DNA from: Streptomyces hygroscopicus
GTDB taxonomy: Bacteria; Actinomycetota; Actinomycetes; Streptomycetales; Streptomycetaceae
DNA length: 64,000 nucleotides
Direction: 5' to 3'
NCBI RefSeq assembly: GCF_026168105.1
Contig: NZ_LBMW01000002.1
Coordinates: forward strand, 62,001 to 126,000
This document shows, in pieces, positions 55,753 through 63,937 of the stretch. Within the stretch, counting starts at the first letter, position 1. Every line of letters starts with the position of its first letter. The notes beneath the pieces were generated by a model. It was not told the DNA's origin, ran no database searches, and was given only the letters and a program-made list of their open reading frames with translations. Made by a program: the position numbers and the translations under genes.

Positions 55753-56550
55753 TCAGCCACCGGCCTTGTCCAGGGCCGACTGCAGGGACTGCTTGTATCC
55801 GGTGCTGGTGTAGGTCGCACCGGAGACCGCGTCGATGTTCGCACTCTGTGCGCTCACCGCCTCCTGGTTGAGCTTGGGGACGGCCATGGCGGTCTTCTGG
55901 TCGCTGAGGCCGCCCTTGGGTGCCTGGACGGCTTCGGCCTGGGTGATCTTTCCGCCGCTGACGGTGAGGCGCACCTGGACGTTGCCGTACTGGGTCTGCG
56001 CCACGTTACCCGTCACCGTGCGCGCCTTGGCCGACGACCCCGACGACCCGGAACCATTGGCGGCGCCGGACGAGCTGCCGCCCGAGGAGGCGGCCTTCGC
56101 CTTGTCGAGCGCCGACTGCAGCGACTTCTTGTACCCGCCGCTCGTGTACGTGGCGCCCGAGACCGCGTCGATGTTCGCGCTCTGTGCGCTCACCGCCTCC
56201 TGGTTGAGCTTGGGGACGGCCATGGCGGTCTTCTGGTCGCTGAGGCCGCCCTTGGGTGCCTGGACGGCTTCGGCCTGGGTGATCTTTCCGCCGCTGACAC
56301 TGAGGCGCACCTGGACGTTGCCGTACTGGGTCTGCGCCACGTCGCCGGTGACGGTCCGCGTGCCCGCCTGCTGGGAGCTGCCGCCCTGCGGCGATGCCTG
56401 GGCCGCCGCGCCCTGCTGCGGCGCGACTCCGCCCGCCGCCTGGGCCGAGGCCGGGCCGGACGCCGGCTTCAGCGACAGCAGCAGCACGATTCCGGACACG
56501 GTGGCGGCCCCGGCGAGCACGAATCGCCGAATGGGGTGGCTCTTCCTCAT
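55753..56550 (-). CDS. Membrane-anchored protein with two near-identical FMN_bind domains
   Basis: The 265-residue protein has an N-terminal membrane/signal segment (FVLAGAATVSGIVLLLSL) and an Ala/Gln/Ser-rich stalk. Two FMN_bind domains follow (about 70-145 and 180-262), each with AEAVQAPKGGLSDQKTAMAV and ending in VSGATYTS. The Thr of SGAT is the residue to which ApbE attaches FMN in NqrC/RnfG-type proteins. The domains differ by only a few residues, and their DNA shares a 119-bp identical block. Probably both carry FMN and face outside the membrane, passing electrons from the reductase encoded just upstream. Confidence 0.9.
   Translation of the reverse strand: MRKSHPIRRFVLAGAATVSGIVLLLSLKPASGPASAQAAGGVAPQQGAAAQASPQGGSSQQAGTRTVTGDVAQTQYGNVQVRLSVSGGKITQAEAVQAPKGGLSDQKTAMAVPKLNQEAVSAQSANIDAVSGATYTSGGYKKSLQSALDKAKAASSGGSSSGAANGSGSSGSSAKARTVTGNVAQTQYGNVQVRLTVSGGKITQAEAVQAPKGGLSDQKTAMAVPKLNQEAVSAQSANIDAVSGATYTSTGYKQSLQSALDKAGG
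55844..55962. repeat. Intragenic duplication of FMN_bind coding DNA, copy 2
   Basis: These 119 bp are identical to 56180-56298, offset by 336 bp (112 codons), and the identity resumes after a 2-base mismatch. Perfect identity at third positions shows a recent duplication or gene conversion within the gene. Confidence 0.9.
56180..56298. repeat. Intragenic duplication of FMN_bind coding DNA, copy 1
   Basis: This is the partner of 55844-55962. It encodes the first FMN_bind domain from the SAQSANIDAVSG-proximal helix back to SGGKITQAE. Confidence 0.9.
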
Positions 56551-56578
56551 CGTTCCTGAGCTCCTGAATTCCCGTCGC

Positions 56579-57958
56579 TCACATCTCGAACGACTCGTGA
56601 TGGATGCGGCGGGCGGGGACCCCCGCGCCGCGCAGTGCTTCGTACACCTGCTGCGCGAAGCCGGGCGGCCCGCACATGAAGACGTCGTGGTCGTCGATGT
56701 CCGGCAGCTTGCGGCGCAGGGTGTCCGGCGAGATGTCCGGGCGTTCCCCGTCGGGGCTGTTGACCGCGTACATCAGCCGGGCGCCGCGCTCCTCGGCGAT
56801 CTGCGCCAGCTCGTCCCAGAGGGCGAGGTCCTGGGTGCTGTTGGCCCGGTACAGCAACGTCAGATCGCCGGCGGCCCCGGGCAGCGTCTCGAACAGCGCC
56901 CGCATCGGAGTGATACCGACACCACCGGCCACCAGCAGCACCTTGCCTCGGCTGCGCCGGTCGGCGGTCAGCGCCCCGTACGGGCCCTCCGCCCACACCC
57001 GGGTGCCGGGCTGCAGGTCGCGCAGCGCGGAGCTGTGGTCCCCGATCGCCTTCACCGTGATGCGGAGCATGTTGGGGCGGGGAGCGGCCGAAAGCGAGTA
57101 CGGGTGCGAGCTGAAGCGCATACCGGGCGCGAGGAACCGCCAGCGGAAGAACTGCCCGGCCTCCGCGCCCATCCGGTGCAGCTTCCGGCCCGTCATCAGC
57201 ACCGAGACGATTCCGGGCGACTCCTCGATGACCGCCTCGACCCGCAGCCGGTGGCGCATGTTCAGCCGGATCGGCGTGAGGATCCGGTACCAGATCACCA
57301 GCGCGGTCACCGAGCCGTACAACGCGTACCACGCGGTCTTCGCTCCGGGCTGGGCGGCGAACTCGTTGCCGGTCGACAGCTGGTGCCAGAACGACAGATA
57401 TGTGGCCGCGTAGGTGAGCAGATGGACGTGGTACCAGAGGTCGTACGAGATCCTGCGGCGGATCGGGCCGATCGAGATCAGGCCGATGAGCACCAGCAGG
57501 CCCGTGCCGATGGCGGCCTTGCCCACGTCCGGCAACTGGTTGACCGAATCGATGGTCTGCTGCACGATCCCGCCGAGCCCCTTGCCCGCCTGCAGGGCAT
57601 AGCCCCACATGGTCAGGAAGAGGTGGGCGAGGACGAGGCAGATGGTGTACCGCCCGGTCATCGCGTGCCAGCGGGCGACCCGGTCGGAGCCGACCCGGCG
57701 CTCCAGCGCGGGCACCCGCGCCATCTGCAGCACCACGAGGGCCATCAGATAGCCGGCGAGCAGGCCGGTGATCCGCCCCGCGTTGAGGATCCTGCTGTTG
57801 TTGTCGGCGATGGACGGGGTGTTCATCCACCAGAGCCAGATGACGCCCGCCGCGCCCGCCCAGACGGCGGCCAGCAGCGGGACGGCAGGGGAGCGGCGTG
57901 GGCGAATGGCGCGCATCGTCTGGCGCCGCGCGGCGCGGCCACCGGCGATCGTGGACAC
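56579..57958 (-). CDS. Ferric-reductase-like transmembrane oxidoreductase (FAD/NAD domains)
   Basis: The 459-residue membrane flavocytochrome has about six transmembrane helices. Histidines spaced as haem ligands lie in ARWHAMTGRYTICLVLAHLF and LWYHVHLLTYAATYLSFWHQ. An FAD-binding domain (HPYSLSAAP, VWAEGPYGALT) and an NAD-binding domain (VAGGVGITPMRALFE, FMCGPPGFAQQVYEAL) follow. It should move electrons from cytosolic NAD(P)H across the membrane. The GTG start at 57958 follows GGAGGA. It is flanked by FMN_bind genes on both sides, so its acceptors are probably the FMN-carrying proteins. Confidence 0.92.
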   Translation of the reverse strand: MSTIAGGRAARRQTMRAIRPRRSPAVPLLAAVWAGAAGVIWLWWMNTPSIADNNSRILNAGRITGLLAGYLMALVVLQMARVPALERRVGSDRVARWHAMTGRYTICLVLAHLFLTMWGYALQAGKGLGGIVQQTIDSVNQLPDVGKAAIGTGLLVLIGLISIGPIRRRISYDLWYHVHLLTYAATYLSFWHQLSTGNEFAAQPGAKTAWYALYGSVTALVIWYRILTPIRLNMRHRLRVEAVIEESPGIVSVLMTGRKLHRMGAEAGQFFRWRFLAPGMRFSSHPYSLSAAPRPNMLRITVKAIGDHSSALRDLQPGTRVWAEGPYGALTADRRSRGKVLLVAGGVGITPMRALFETLPGAAGDLTLLYRANSTQDLALWDELAQIAEERGARLMYAVNSPDGERPDISPDTLRRKLPDIDDHDVFMCGPPGFAQQVYEALRGAGVPARRIHHESFEM

Positions 57959-58040
57959 GGTCTCCTCCGTGGTCCTCCGTGGGGCGGGTGAGGCCAGTGG
58001 CCCCCTTGGCCCAGAGGTACGTGGCGGAGCGTCCGCGTGT

Positions 58041-58610
58041 TCAACCCCGCGCGGCATCCAGCGCCGACTGAAGTGACTGCTGGTAGCCCTGGCTCGTGTA
58101 AGTGGCCCCGGAGACCGCTTCGATGCCCGCGCTCTGCGCGGCCAGCGCCTCCCGCGTCAGCTGCGGGACGGCATAGCTGTTGATCTCCTGGTCCCTCGGG
58201 CTGTCCTGGGGGTAGGACACCGCCGTGACGTCCGTGAGCCTGCCGTGCTTCAGGGTGATCCGGACCTGCACGGGGCCGTACCGGGTCTGGACCGACTCGC
58301 CGGTGACGGTCCTCGTGCCGGTCGTGGCCGACCCGCTCGACCCGCTCGACCCGCCGGAACCCCCGGAACTCCCGGAACTCCCGGAACCGCCGGAACCCCC
58401 GGAATCGCCGGAACTCCCGGAACCCCCGGAACCCCCGGAACCGCCGAATCCGGCCGACGCATGCGCACCGTTGGACGGTGCCGGGGCGGCCACGGCGACC
58501 CCGGCCGTGGAATGCGGCTTCATCGACAGCAGCAGCACCATCCCGGAGACGGTGGCGGCGCCGGCCAGCACCATCCGGCGGAGCGGGCTCTTCCTCTTCA
58601 ACGCGTGCAT
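58041..58610 (-). CDS. Membrane-anchored FMN_bind protein with Gly-Ser linker
   Basis: The 189-residue protein mirrors the two-domain paralogue: an N-terminal membrane segment (MVLAGAATVSGMVLLLSM), an ~45-residue Gly/Ser tract and a single FMN_bind domain ending EAVSGATYTSQGYQQSLQ, with the ApbE-target Thr. The linker probably lets the flavin domain swing between partners. ATG 58610 lies 7 bp after the upstream reductase stop. It belongs to the five-gene operon that ends with apbE. Confidence 0.92.
   Translation of the reverse strand: MHALKRKSPLRRMVLAGAATVSGMVLLLSMKPHSTAGVAVAAPAPSNGAHASAGFGGSGGSGGSGSSGDSGGSGGSGSSGSSGGSGGSSGSSGSATTGTRTVTGESVQTRYGPVQVRITLKHGRLTDVTAVSYPQDSPRDQEINSYAVPQLTREALAAQSAGIEAVSGATYTSQGYQQSLQSALDAARG
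58344..58446. repeat. 9-bp degenerate tandem repeats coding the Gly-Ser linker
   Basis: About eleven head-to-tail copies of CCGGAAC(C/T)(C/G)-like 9-mers encode GGS/GSS triplets on the minus strand. Such arrays slip readily, so linker length should differ between strains. Confidence 0.8.
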
Positions 58611-58617
58611 GACGGCC

Positions 58618-59967
58618 TCACAGCTCGAACGACTCGTGGTGGATTCGGCGGTCGGGGACCCCCGCCGCGCGCAGCGCCTCGTACATGTCCTCGGCGAATC
58701 CGGCCGGACCGCACAGATAGACGTCGTGGTCGGCGAGGTCGGGCACGGCGCCGAGCAGCGCGCCGGGTGTGAGGCGCGGGCGCGAGCCGTCCTCGCCGTT
58801 GAGCGCGTACAGCACCCGCGTGCCACGTTGGCGGGCTATGGCCTCCAGTTCCCCGCCCAGTGCCAGGTCCTCGGCCGAGCGCGCCCGGTACAACAGCGTC
58901 ACCTCGCCCGGCAGCGTCTCGAACAGTGCGCGCAGCGGCGTGACCCCGACACCGCCCGCGATCAGCAGGGACTTGCCGGTGGTCCGCCGGCCGGCGGTCA
59001 GCGACCCGTACGGGCCCTCCGCCCACACCCGGGTGCCCGGACGCAGCAGGGCCACGGAGGCGCTGTGGTCGCCGAGCGCCTTCACGGTGACGCGCAGCCG
59101 GGTCCGGCGAGGCGCTGCTGACAGCGAGTAGGGCGTGGACGTCCAGCGCAGGCCGTCCGTGAGGAACCGCCACCGGAAGAACTGCCCCGGTTCGGCGCCC
59201 AGTTCGTCCAGGCGGCGGCCCCGCATGACGACGGACCACACACCGGGCGCCTCCTGGTGCACCGACTCCACCCGCAGCCGGTGACGAAGGTTGAGCCGCA
59301 CGGGGGTCAGCACCCGGAACCACACCGCCAGGGCCGCGACACCCAGGTACAGCGCGTACCAGGCGGCCTGCGCAACCGCGTTCCCGGTGAACTCCGCGCC
59401 CAGTGCGAGCTGGTGACCGAAGGCGAGGAAGACCGCCGCGTACGTGAGCAGGTGCACGTAGTACCAGAACTCGTGGCCGACCTTGCGGCGGACGGCCCGC
59501 GCGGAGGTGATCCCGACGGCGAGCAGGATGACCGTGCCGATGGTGGCCTTGAGCATCTCCGGGTAGTCCAGCACCACGGTGACCGTCTCGTGCACCAGCG
59601 AGGCGCGGTCCTGGGCGGCGTACCCGGAGAGGACCAGGACGATGTGCGCGACCAGCAGGCAGACCGTGTACCGGCCCGCCATCGCGTGCCAGCGGGCCAC
59701 CCGGTCCGAGCCGATCCGCCGCTCCAGGAGCGGCACGCGGGCCATCAGCCCGACGAGCACGACGCAGGCGTACCCGCACAGCAGCCCCGCGATCCGTCCG
59801 GCCCCGGTCAGCCAGCCGGCCGTGCCCACCACAGATCCGGTGTCCTGCCACCACAGGGCCACCACGGCGGCCGCCCCGGCCCACAGCAGTGCCAGCACCG
59901 GGCCCGCAGGGGAGCGCCTGACGAGCGGTGGCAAGGGCGGCGCCTGCTGCTGGTGGACCGTGGCCAT
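58618..59967 (-). CDS. Ferric-reductase-like transmembrane oxidoreductase, paralogue
   Basis: The 449-residue protein is a second copy of the reductase type above with the same order: about six helices with haem-ligand histidines (ARWHAMAGRYTVCLLVAHIV, FWYYVHLLTYAAVFLAFGHQ), an FAD site (STPYSLSAAP) and an NAD site (IAGGVGVTPLRALFE, YLCGPAGFAEDMYEAL). GGAAAGGAAC precedes ATG 59967. It is the first gene of the minus-strand operon (reductase, FMN_bind, reductase, FMN_bind x2, apbE), so the reductase/FMN_bind unit has been duplicated. It is divergent from the response-regulator gene with 208 bp between them. Confidence 0.92.
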   Translation of the reverse strand: MATVHQQQAPPLPPLVRRSPAGPVLALLWAGAAAVVALWWQDTGSVVGTAGWLTGAGRIAGLLCGYACVVLVGLMARVPLLERRIGSDRVARWHAMAGRYTVCLLVAHIVLVLSGYAAQDRASLVHETVTVVLDYPEMLKATIGTVILLAVGITSARAVRRKVGHEFWYYVHLLTYAAVFLAFGHQLALGAEFTGNAVAQAAWYALYLGVAALAVWFRVLTPVRLNLRHRLRVESVHQEAPGVWSVVMRGRRLDELGAEPGQFFRWRFLTDGLRWTSTPYSLSAAPRRTRLRVTVKALGDHSASVALLRPGTRVWAEGPYGSLTAGRRTTGKSLLIAGGVGVTPLRALFETLPGEVTLLYRARSAEDLALGGELEAIARQRGTRVLYALNGEDGSRPRLTPGALLGAVPDLADHDVYLCGPAGFAEDMYEALRAAGVPDRRIHHESFEL

Positions 59968-60013
59968 GATCCGTTCCTTTCCGGCATCGAGGACGTCACT
60001 GTGCGGGTGGAAC

Positions 60014-60041
60014 CTCTGAGGCGGCTCTGAGGAATCTGAGG
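60014..60041. promoter_or_regulatory. TCTGAGG direct repeats between the reductase operon and the response regulator
   Basis: TCTGAGG occurs at 60015, 60026 and 60035, the first two spaced 11 bp (one helical turn) as in OmpR-family binding sites. An inverted half-site CTCAGAG lies at 60119-60125, closer to the response-regulator gene. They sit between divergent promoters and are good candidates for the operator of the regulator encoded alongside. Confidence 0.6.
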
Positions 60042-60175
60042 CTGTGCTGAAGGGCCCGGGGACACACGAGCCCTGCGCAGGGAAGTCCCGGCGGGCGCAC
60101 CCCGGCACTCATAGGGAACTCAGAGGGACCGGCGTCGCCGGCCACTCCCGCGGGTGGGCGATGCTGGTAGGCGCG

Positions 60176-60916
60176 ATGAACACACCACGCTCCCGCCGCC
60201 CCGCCCTCGCCCGCCCCGACGGCACGCCCCTGCGGGTCCTCGTCGTCGACGACGACCCGGACCTCGCCGAGGTGCTGTCCGGGGCCTTGCGGTACGAGGG
60301 CTGGCAGGTGCGCACGGCCGGTGACGGCGCCGCTGCCGTCACCGAGGCCCGCGACCTGATGCCCGACGCCGTCGTCCTGGACGTGATGCTCCCGGACACC
60401 GACGGCTTCGCCGTGCTGCACTCCCTGCACGAGGTGAAGCCCGACGTCTGTGTGCTCTTCCTCACTGCGCGGGACGCCGTCGAGGACCGCATCGCCGGCA
60501 TCACGGCGGGCGGCGACGACTATGTGACCAAGCCGTTCAGCCTGGAAGAGGTCGTCGCCCGGCTGCGCGGACTGCTGCGCCGCGCCGGCATGGCCCGGCA
60601 GCTGGAGGAGGGCCCCCGGCTGACCGTCGGAGACCTGGTCATGGACGAGGAGGCCCGGGAGGTGACCCGGGCAGGTGAGCTGATCGAGCTGTCGCCCACC
60701 GAGTTCGAACTGCTGCGCTTCCTGATGCGCAACCCGCGGCGCGTGCTCAGCAAGGCACAGATCCTCGACCGGGTGTGGTCGTACGACTTCGGCGGCCAGG
60801 CGCATGTCGTCGAGCTCTACATCTCGTATCTGCGCAAGAAGGTGGACGCGGGCCGGGAGCCCATGATCCACACGGTGCGCGGGGCCGGCTACGTGCTCAA
60901 GCCGGTGGCCCGGTGA
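60176..60916 (+). CDS. OmpR/PhoB-family response regulator
   Basis: The 246-residue regulator has a receiver domain (RVLVVDDDPDLAEVL, phospho-acceptor Asp in AVVLDVMLPDTDGF, Lys of YVTKPFS) and a winged-helix effector (LSPTEFELLRFLMRNPRRVL, HVVELYISYLRKKVD). ATG 60176 is the most likely start; longer frames lack family similarity. Its stop overlaps the kinase start (GTGA). Position and the TCTGAGG sites suggest that it controls the divergent flavin/ferric-reductase operon and itself. Confidence 0.95.
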   Translation: MNTPRSRRPALARPDGTPLRVLVVDDDPDLAEVLSGALRYEGWQVRTAGDGAAAVTEARDLMPDAVVLDVMLPDTDGFAVLHSLHEVKPDVCVLFLTARDAVEDRIAGITAGGDDYVTKPFSLEEVVARLRGLLRRAGMARQLEEGPRLTVGDLVMDEEAREVTRAGELIELSPTEFELLRFLMRNPRRVLSKAQILDRVWSYDFGGQAHVVELYISYLRKKVDAGREPMIHTVRGAGYVLKPVAR

Positions 60917-62403
60917 GGGCGGGACCGTGGGCCGCGGTGCGGTGGGCGCGACGCCTGCCCCGGCCGCGCAGGCTGCGGGCCCGGCTCACCGCGGGGCTCG
61001 TCGCGCTGCTCACGCTCAGCTGCGCCGCGGTCGGGGTGGCCGCGGTGGTCGAACTGGGCGGCTTCCTCACCGGCCGGCTGGACCAGCAGCTGCACGACGT
61101 CGGCCCGCGGTTCCCCGCGAGTCTGGAGCACGGCCTCATACCCTCGGACCACGACGGCGACGAGCACGGCGACACCCGCAAGCAGTCCGCCGGTACCTTC
61201 GGGGCCCGGCTGGTGAGCGGCACGGTCACCAATGTGGCGGTGGTGCGCCCCCGCAGCGACAGCACCGATCTGAGCGCCCCGCTGGACGAGCGGGACAGGC
61301 ACATGCTGGCAGCGGTACCCACGGACGGCAGGGGCCACAGCGTTCACCTGTCCTCCCTCGGCGGATACCGGGTCATGGCGACGACCGGTCTGGACGGCGA
61401 CGTACTGATCACCGGACTCCCGCTGGAACCGGTGGAGGCCGCGGTGCACCGGCTGGAACTCGTCGCGGCCGTCGTCTTCGGCGCGGCCCTCGCGGTCACC
61501 GGCGTCGCGGGCGCCCTCTGGGTGCGCTGGTCGCTGCTGCCGCTCAGCCGGGTCGCCGCCACCGCCACCCGGGTCAGCGAGCTCCCGCTCGCCAGCGGCG
61601 AGGTCGTGCTGCCGTCGCGCGCTCCCGAGAGCGATCCGCGCAGCGAGGTGGGCCGGGTCGCCACCGCCTTCAACCGCATGCTCGGCCATGTCGAGGACGC
61701 GCTGACCAAGCGGCACGCGAGCGAGGAACGGCTGCGCAGCTTCGCCGCCGACGCCAGCCATGAGCTGCGCACGCCGGTCGCGTCGGTCCGCGGCCACGCC
61801 GAGCTGGCGCTGCTGCACCCGGGCCCGGTCCCGGCGGAGGTCACCCGCGCACTGGAGCGGATCGCCGCGGAGTCGGCGCGCATGGGGGAGATGGTGGACG
61901 ATCTGCTGCTCCTGGCGCGACTGGACGCGGGCCGCCCCCTTGAGCGCCGCCCGGTCGACCTCACCCGGCTGGTCCTGGACGCGGTGACGGATGCGCGCGC
62001 GGCCGGTCCCGAGCACCGCTGGACGCTGGAGCTGCCCGAGGAGCCGGTGACCGTGACCGGCGACGAGCACCGGCTTCACCAGATGCTGGCCAACCTGCTG
62101 GCCAACGCGCGTTTGCACACCCCCGTGGGCACCAAGGTGACCATCGCGCTGGAGACCGAGGGCACGACCGCCGTCCTCACGGTGCACGACGACGGCCCGG
62201 GTGTCCCCGACGACATCCAGCCCGGTGTCTTCGAACGCTTCACCCGCGCCGACCACCGACGCCGACCGGAGAACCGGGGCGGCGGCGCCGGGCTGGGCCT
62301 GGCGATCGTCGCGGCGGTGACGGAGGCGCACGGGGGAACCGTGCGGCTGGCGAGCCGCCCGGGGTCGACGACGTTCACCGTGGATCTACCGGCTGCCGAG
62401 TAG
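60913..62403 (+). CDS. Sensor histidine kinase, partner of the response regulator
   Basis: The 496-residue membrane kinase has two transmembrane helices (LTAGLVALLTLSCAAVGVAA and LVAAVVFGAALAVTGVAGAL) bounding an ~130-residue extracytoplasmic sensor. Then come a HAMP linker, the H-box DASHELRTPVASVRG, N-box MLANLLANARLHT, G1 DDGPGVPDD and G2 GGGAGLGLAIVAAV. The extracytoplasmic loop holds DHDGDEHGD, a His/Asp-rich patch that could bind a metal ion, perhaps fitting control of a metal-reductase operon. The GTG start at 60913 overlaps the regulator stop. Confidence 0.94.
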   Translation: MRAGPWAAVRWARRLPRPRRLRARLTAGLVALLTLSCAAVGVAAVVELGGFLTGRLDQQLHDVGPRFPASLEHGLIPSDHDGDEHGDTRKQSAGTFGARLVSGTVTNVAVVRPRSDSTDLSAPLDERDRHMLAAVPTDGRGHSVHLSSLGGYRVMATTGLDGDVLITGLPLEPVEAAVHRLELVAAVVFGAALAVTGVAGALWVRWSLLPLSRVAATATRVSELPLASGEVVLPSRAPESDPRSEVGRVATAFNRMLGHVEDALTKRHASEERLRSFAADASHELRTPVASVRGHAELALLHPGPVPAEVTRALERIAAESARMGEMVDDLLLLARLDAGRPLERRPVDLTRLVLDAVTDARAAGPEHRWTLELPEEPVTVTGDEHRLHQMLANLLANARLHTPVGTKVTIALETEGTTAVLTVHDDGPGVPDDIQPGVFERFTRADHRRRPENRGGGAGLGLAIVAAVTEAHGGTVRLASRPGSTTFTVDLPAAE

Positions 62404-62437
62404 GTGGCAGGGGGTGTGCCGACCCCGGCCGCACCGC

Positions 62438-63142
62438 TCAGTAGCGCGTGATCGCCGTAGCCCCGCCGGCCGTCCCGATCGCCATGTGCGGCCTTCGGGC
62501 AGGATCCGCCCACGCCAGAACCCGTCGCATCGCATCCACCGGCACCGACACACAACCCGCCGTCGCGCCCTTGCCGTCGACGTGAAGAAAGATCCCGGCG
62601 CCGCGCCCCCGTACCGGCTTGTCGTAGTTGAACCCGATGACGAAGGCGTAGGCGTACTGCGGGCTGTACGAGATCAGGTGCTCCGACTCGGAGGCCCGGC
62701 AGTCGGCAGCAAGAGGCTCCGTCCACCGGTTGTAGGAGTGTGAGCCGATGTCCTGGCACCACCAGGAGTCCTGGCGCACCCGGCGGTACCGCGCCTTGGT
62801 CCCCGTGGGCGCGGCCTTGATGCCGAACGCGTACGGCAGGTCGTACAGACCGGTGGGCGTGGTGCTGGTGCTCTGCTTGCGGGCGGTGCCCTCGGCGAGC
62901 CCGTTCGCCCCGAAGCGCGCGGCGGCCGTACCGGACTTCCCCCAGCGTCCGCCCCGGCGGTCCCACCATGTGACCGTCCCGGATGTCGCTCCCGCGCGGG
63001 GCGCCTGCGCGGTGATCAGCTGGGTGCCGCCGCCGGTGTCCGCCATCCGCTCGGGCAGCGTGGCCTCCTCGGCGCTGCCCGGCGCGGCGCCGAGCACGAG
63101 GAGGGACGCGGAGGCGAGGGCGGCGACGACACCGGGGCGCAT
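62438..63142 (-). CDS. Secreted L,D-transpeptidase-family protein
   Basis: The 234-residue protein has a Sec signal peptide (MRPGVVAALASASLLVLGAA, cleavage near GSA-EE). It also has a YkuD-like catalytic region, with TPTGLYDLPYAFG and IFLHVDGKGATAGCVSVP containing the active-site His and Cys. It would form or modify peptidoglycan cross-links in the wall. The Gly-Ala-Thr-Ala-Gly-Cys variant and the SSW/YNRW surface place it in the actinobacterial branch without extra binding domains. It lies 3 bp after the neighbouring oxidase-like gene on the same strand. Confidence 0.88.
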   Translation of the reverse strand: MRPGVVAALASASLLVLGAAPGSAEEATLPERMADTGGGTQLITAQAPRAGATSGTVTWWDRRGGRWGKSGTAAARFGANGLAEGTARKQSTSTTPTGLYDLPYAFGIKAAPTGTKARYRRVRQDSWWCQDIGSHSYNRWTEPLAADCRASESEHLISYSPQYAYAFVIGFNYDKPVRGRGAGIFLHVDGKGATAGCVSVPVDAMRRVLAWADPARRPHMAIGTAGGATAITRY

Positions 63143-63145
63143 GGC

Positions 63146-63733
63146 TCAGAACGTAGAGGGCGGCAGGGGCAACGGCAGCCCCGGCAGGCCGTCCAGGCTG
63201 GTTTCGACGTGGTCTTTCGCCCTGAAGTACGCATCGAGGGAGGTGTCGTCCTCGCGTGCGAACCGCTTGCCGTGCAGATCGCGCTCCTCTTCGTACGCCA
63301 TGAAGGGCACCGCGTATCCGCAGGTGTCACGGATCAGCTCGGCCGTCACGACGATGATCGCCCGCAGGCCGTGCGGCGTCGGGTCGATGCCCGGGAAGTG
63401 GCCGAGGAGGTGCCGGAAGCGCGGGTCGTCGCGGAAGACCGGTTCCCCGCGTCCGTGCACCCGCACGATGTTCGGCGGGCCCTGGAACGCGCACCACATC
63501 AGGGTGATCCGGCCGTTCTCGCGCAGGTGCGCGATCGTCTCGGCGTTGGACCCGGCGAAGTCGAGGTAGGCGACGGTGTGTTCGTCGACCACCGCGAAGG
63601 AGCCCTTGAGCCCCTTGGGGGAGAGGTTGACCGTGCCGGAGGCGGCCAGCGGAGCGGTCGCGGTGAAGAACAGGGGCTGTGCCTCGATGAACGTGCACAG
63701 TCTGCCGTCAATGCGTTCATAGGTCTTTCCCAT
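63146..63733 (-). CDS. Pyridoxamine-5'-phosphate-oxidase-like FMN protein
   Basis: The 195-residue protein has the split-barrel flavin-binding fold: FIEAQPLFFTATAPLAASGT, NLSPKGLKGSFAVVDEHTVA, DFAGSNAETIAHLRENGRIT and NIVRVHGRGEPVFRDD. Members bind FMN or F420 and may reduce small molecules. The substrate is unknown. ATG 63733 is used. It is divergent from argG, and the two ArgR-like sites lie between them. Confidence 0.88.
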   Translation of the reverse strand: MGKTYERIDGRLCTFIEAQPLFFTATAPLAASGTVNLSPKGLKGSFAVVDEHTVAYLDFAGSNAETIAHLRENGRITLMWCAFQGPPNIVRVHGRGEPVFRDDPRFRHLLGHFPGIDPTPHGLRAIIVVTAELIRDTCGYAVPFMAYEEERDLHGKRFAREDDTSLDAYFRAKDHVETSLDGLPGLPLPLPPSTF

Positions 63734-63882
63734 GTCCAGGGATTATCGCCGGAAAGCCTTTCGGCCGTCTAAGGAATTGCGGCGTCGGGATGCGTCGGGG
63801 CCCCGTGGAATCCGTGGCCGCCCCGGCCGACCCGCCGTGCCGCCCCGATCCGCCACGCCGGACCGTCCAGGATTGACGAACC

Positions 63883-63921
63883 ATGCAGACTTCTGCATAC
63901 TCATGCATGTCAGCGAATGCA
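63883..63921 (+). promoter_or_regulatory. Tandem ARG boxes upstream of argG
   Basis: ATGCAGACTTCTGCAT (63883-63898) is a perfect ATGCA/TGCAT inverted repeat. A second imperfect site, CATGCATGTCAGCGAATGCA, follows at 63902-63921. Paired ~18-bp palindromes separated by ~3 bp are the hallmark of ArgR operators. They end 16 bp before the argG start, where the bound hexamer would block transcription. Confidence 0.8.
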
Positions 63922-63937
63922 CTGTGAGGAGAAACCC

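Noticed and set aside
55835..57991. A 718-codon plus-strand frame opposite the FMN_bind and reductase genes
   Set aside because: It has antisense composition without motifs or a ribosome site; the minus-strand genes are clear.
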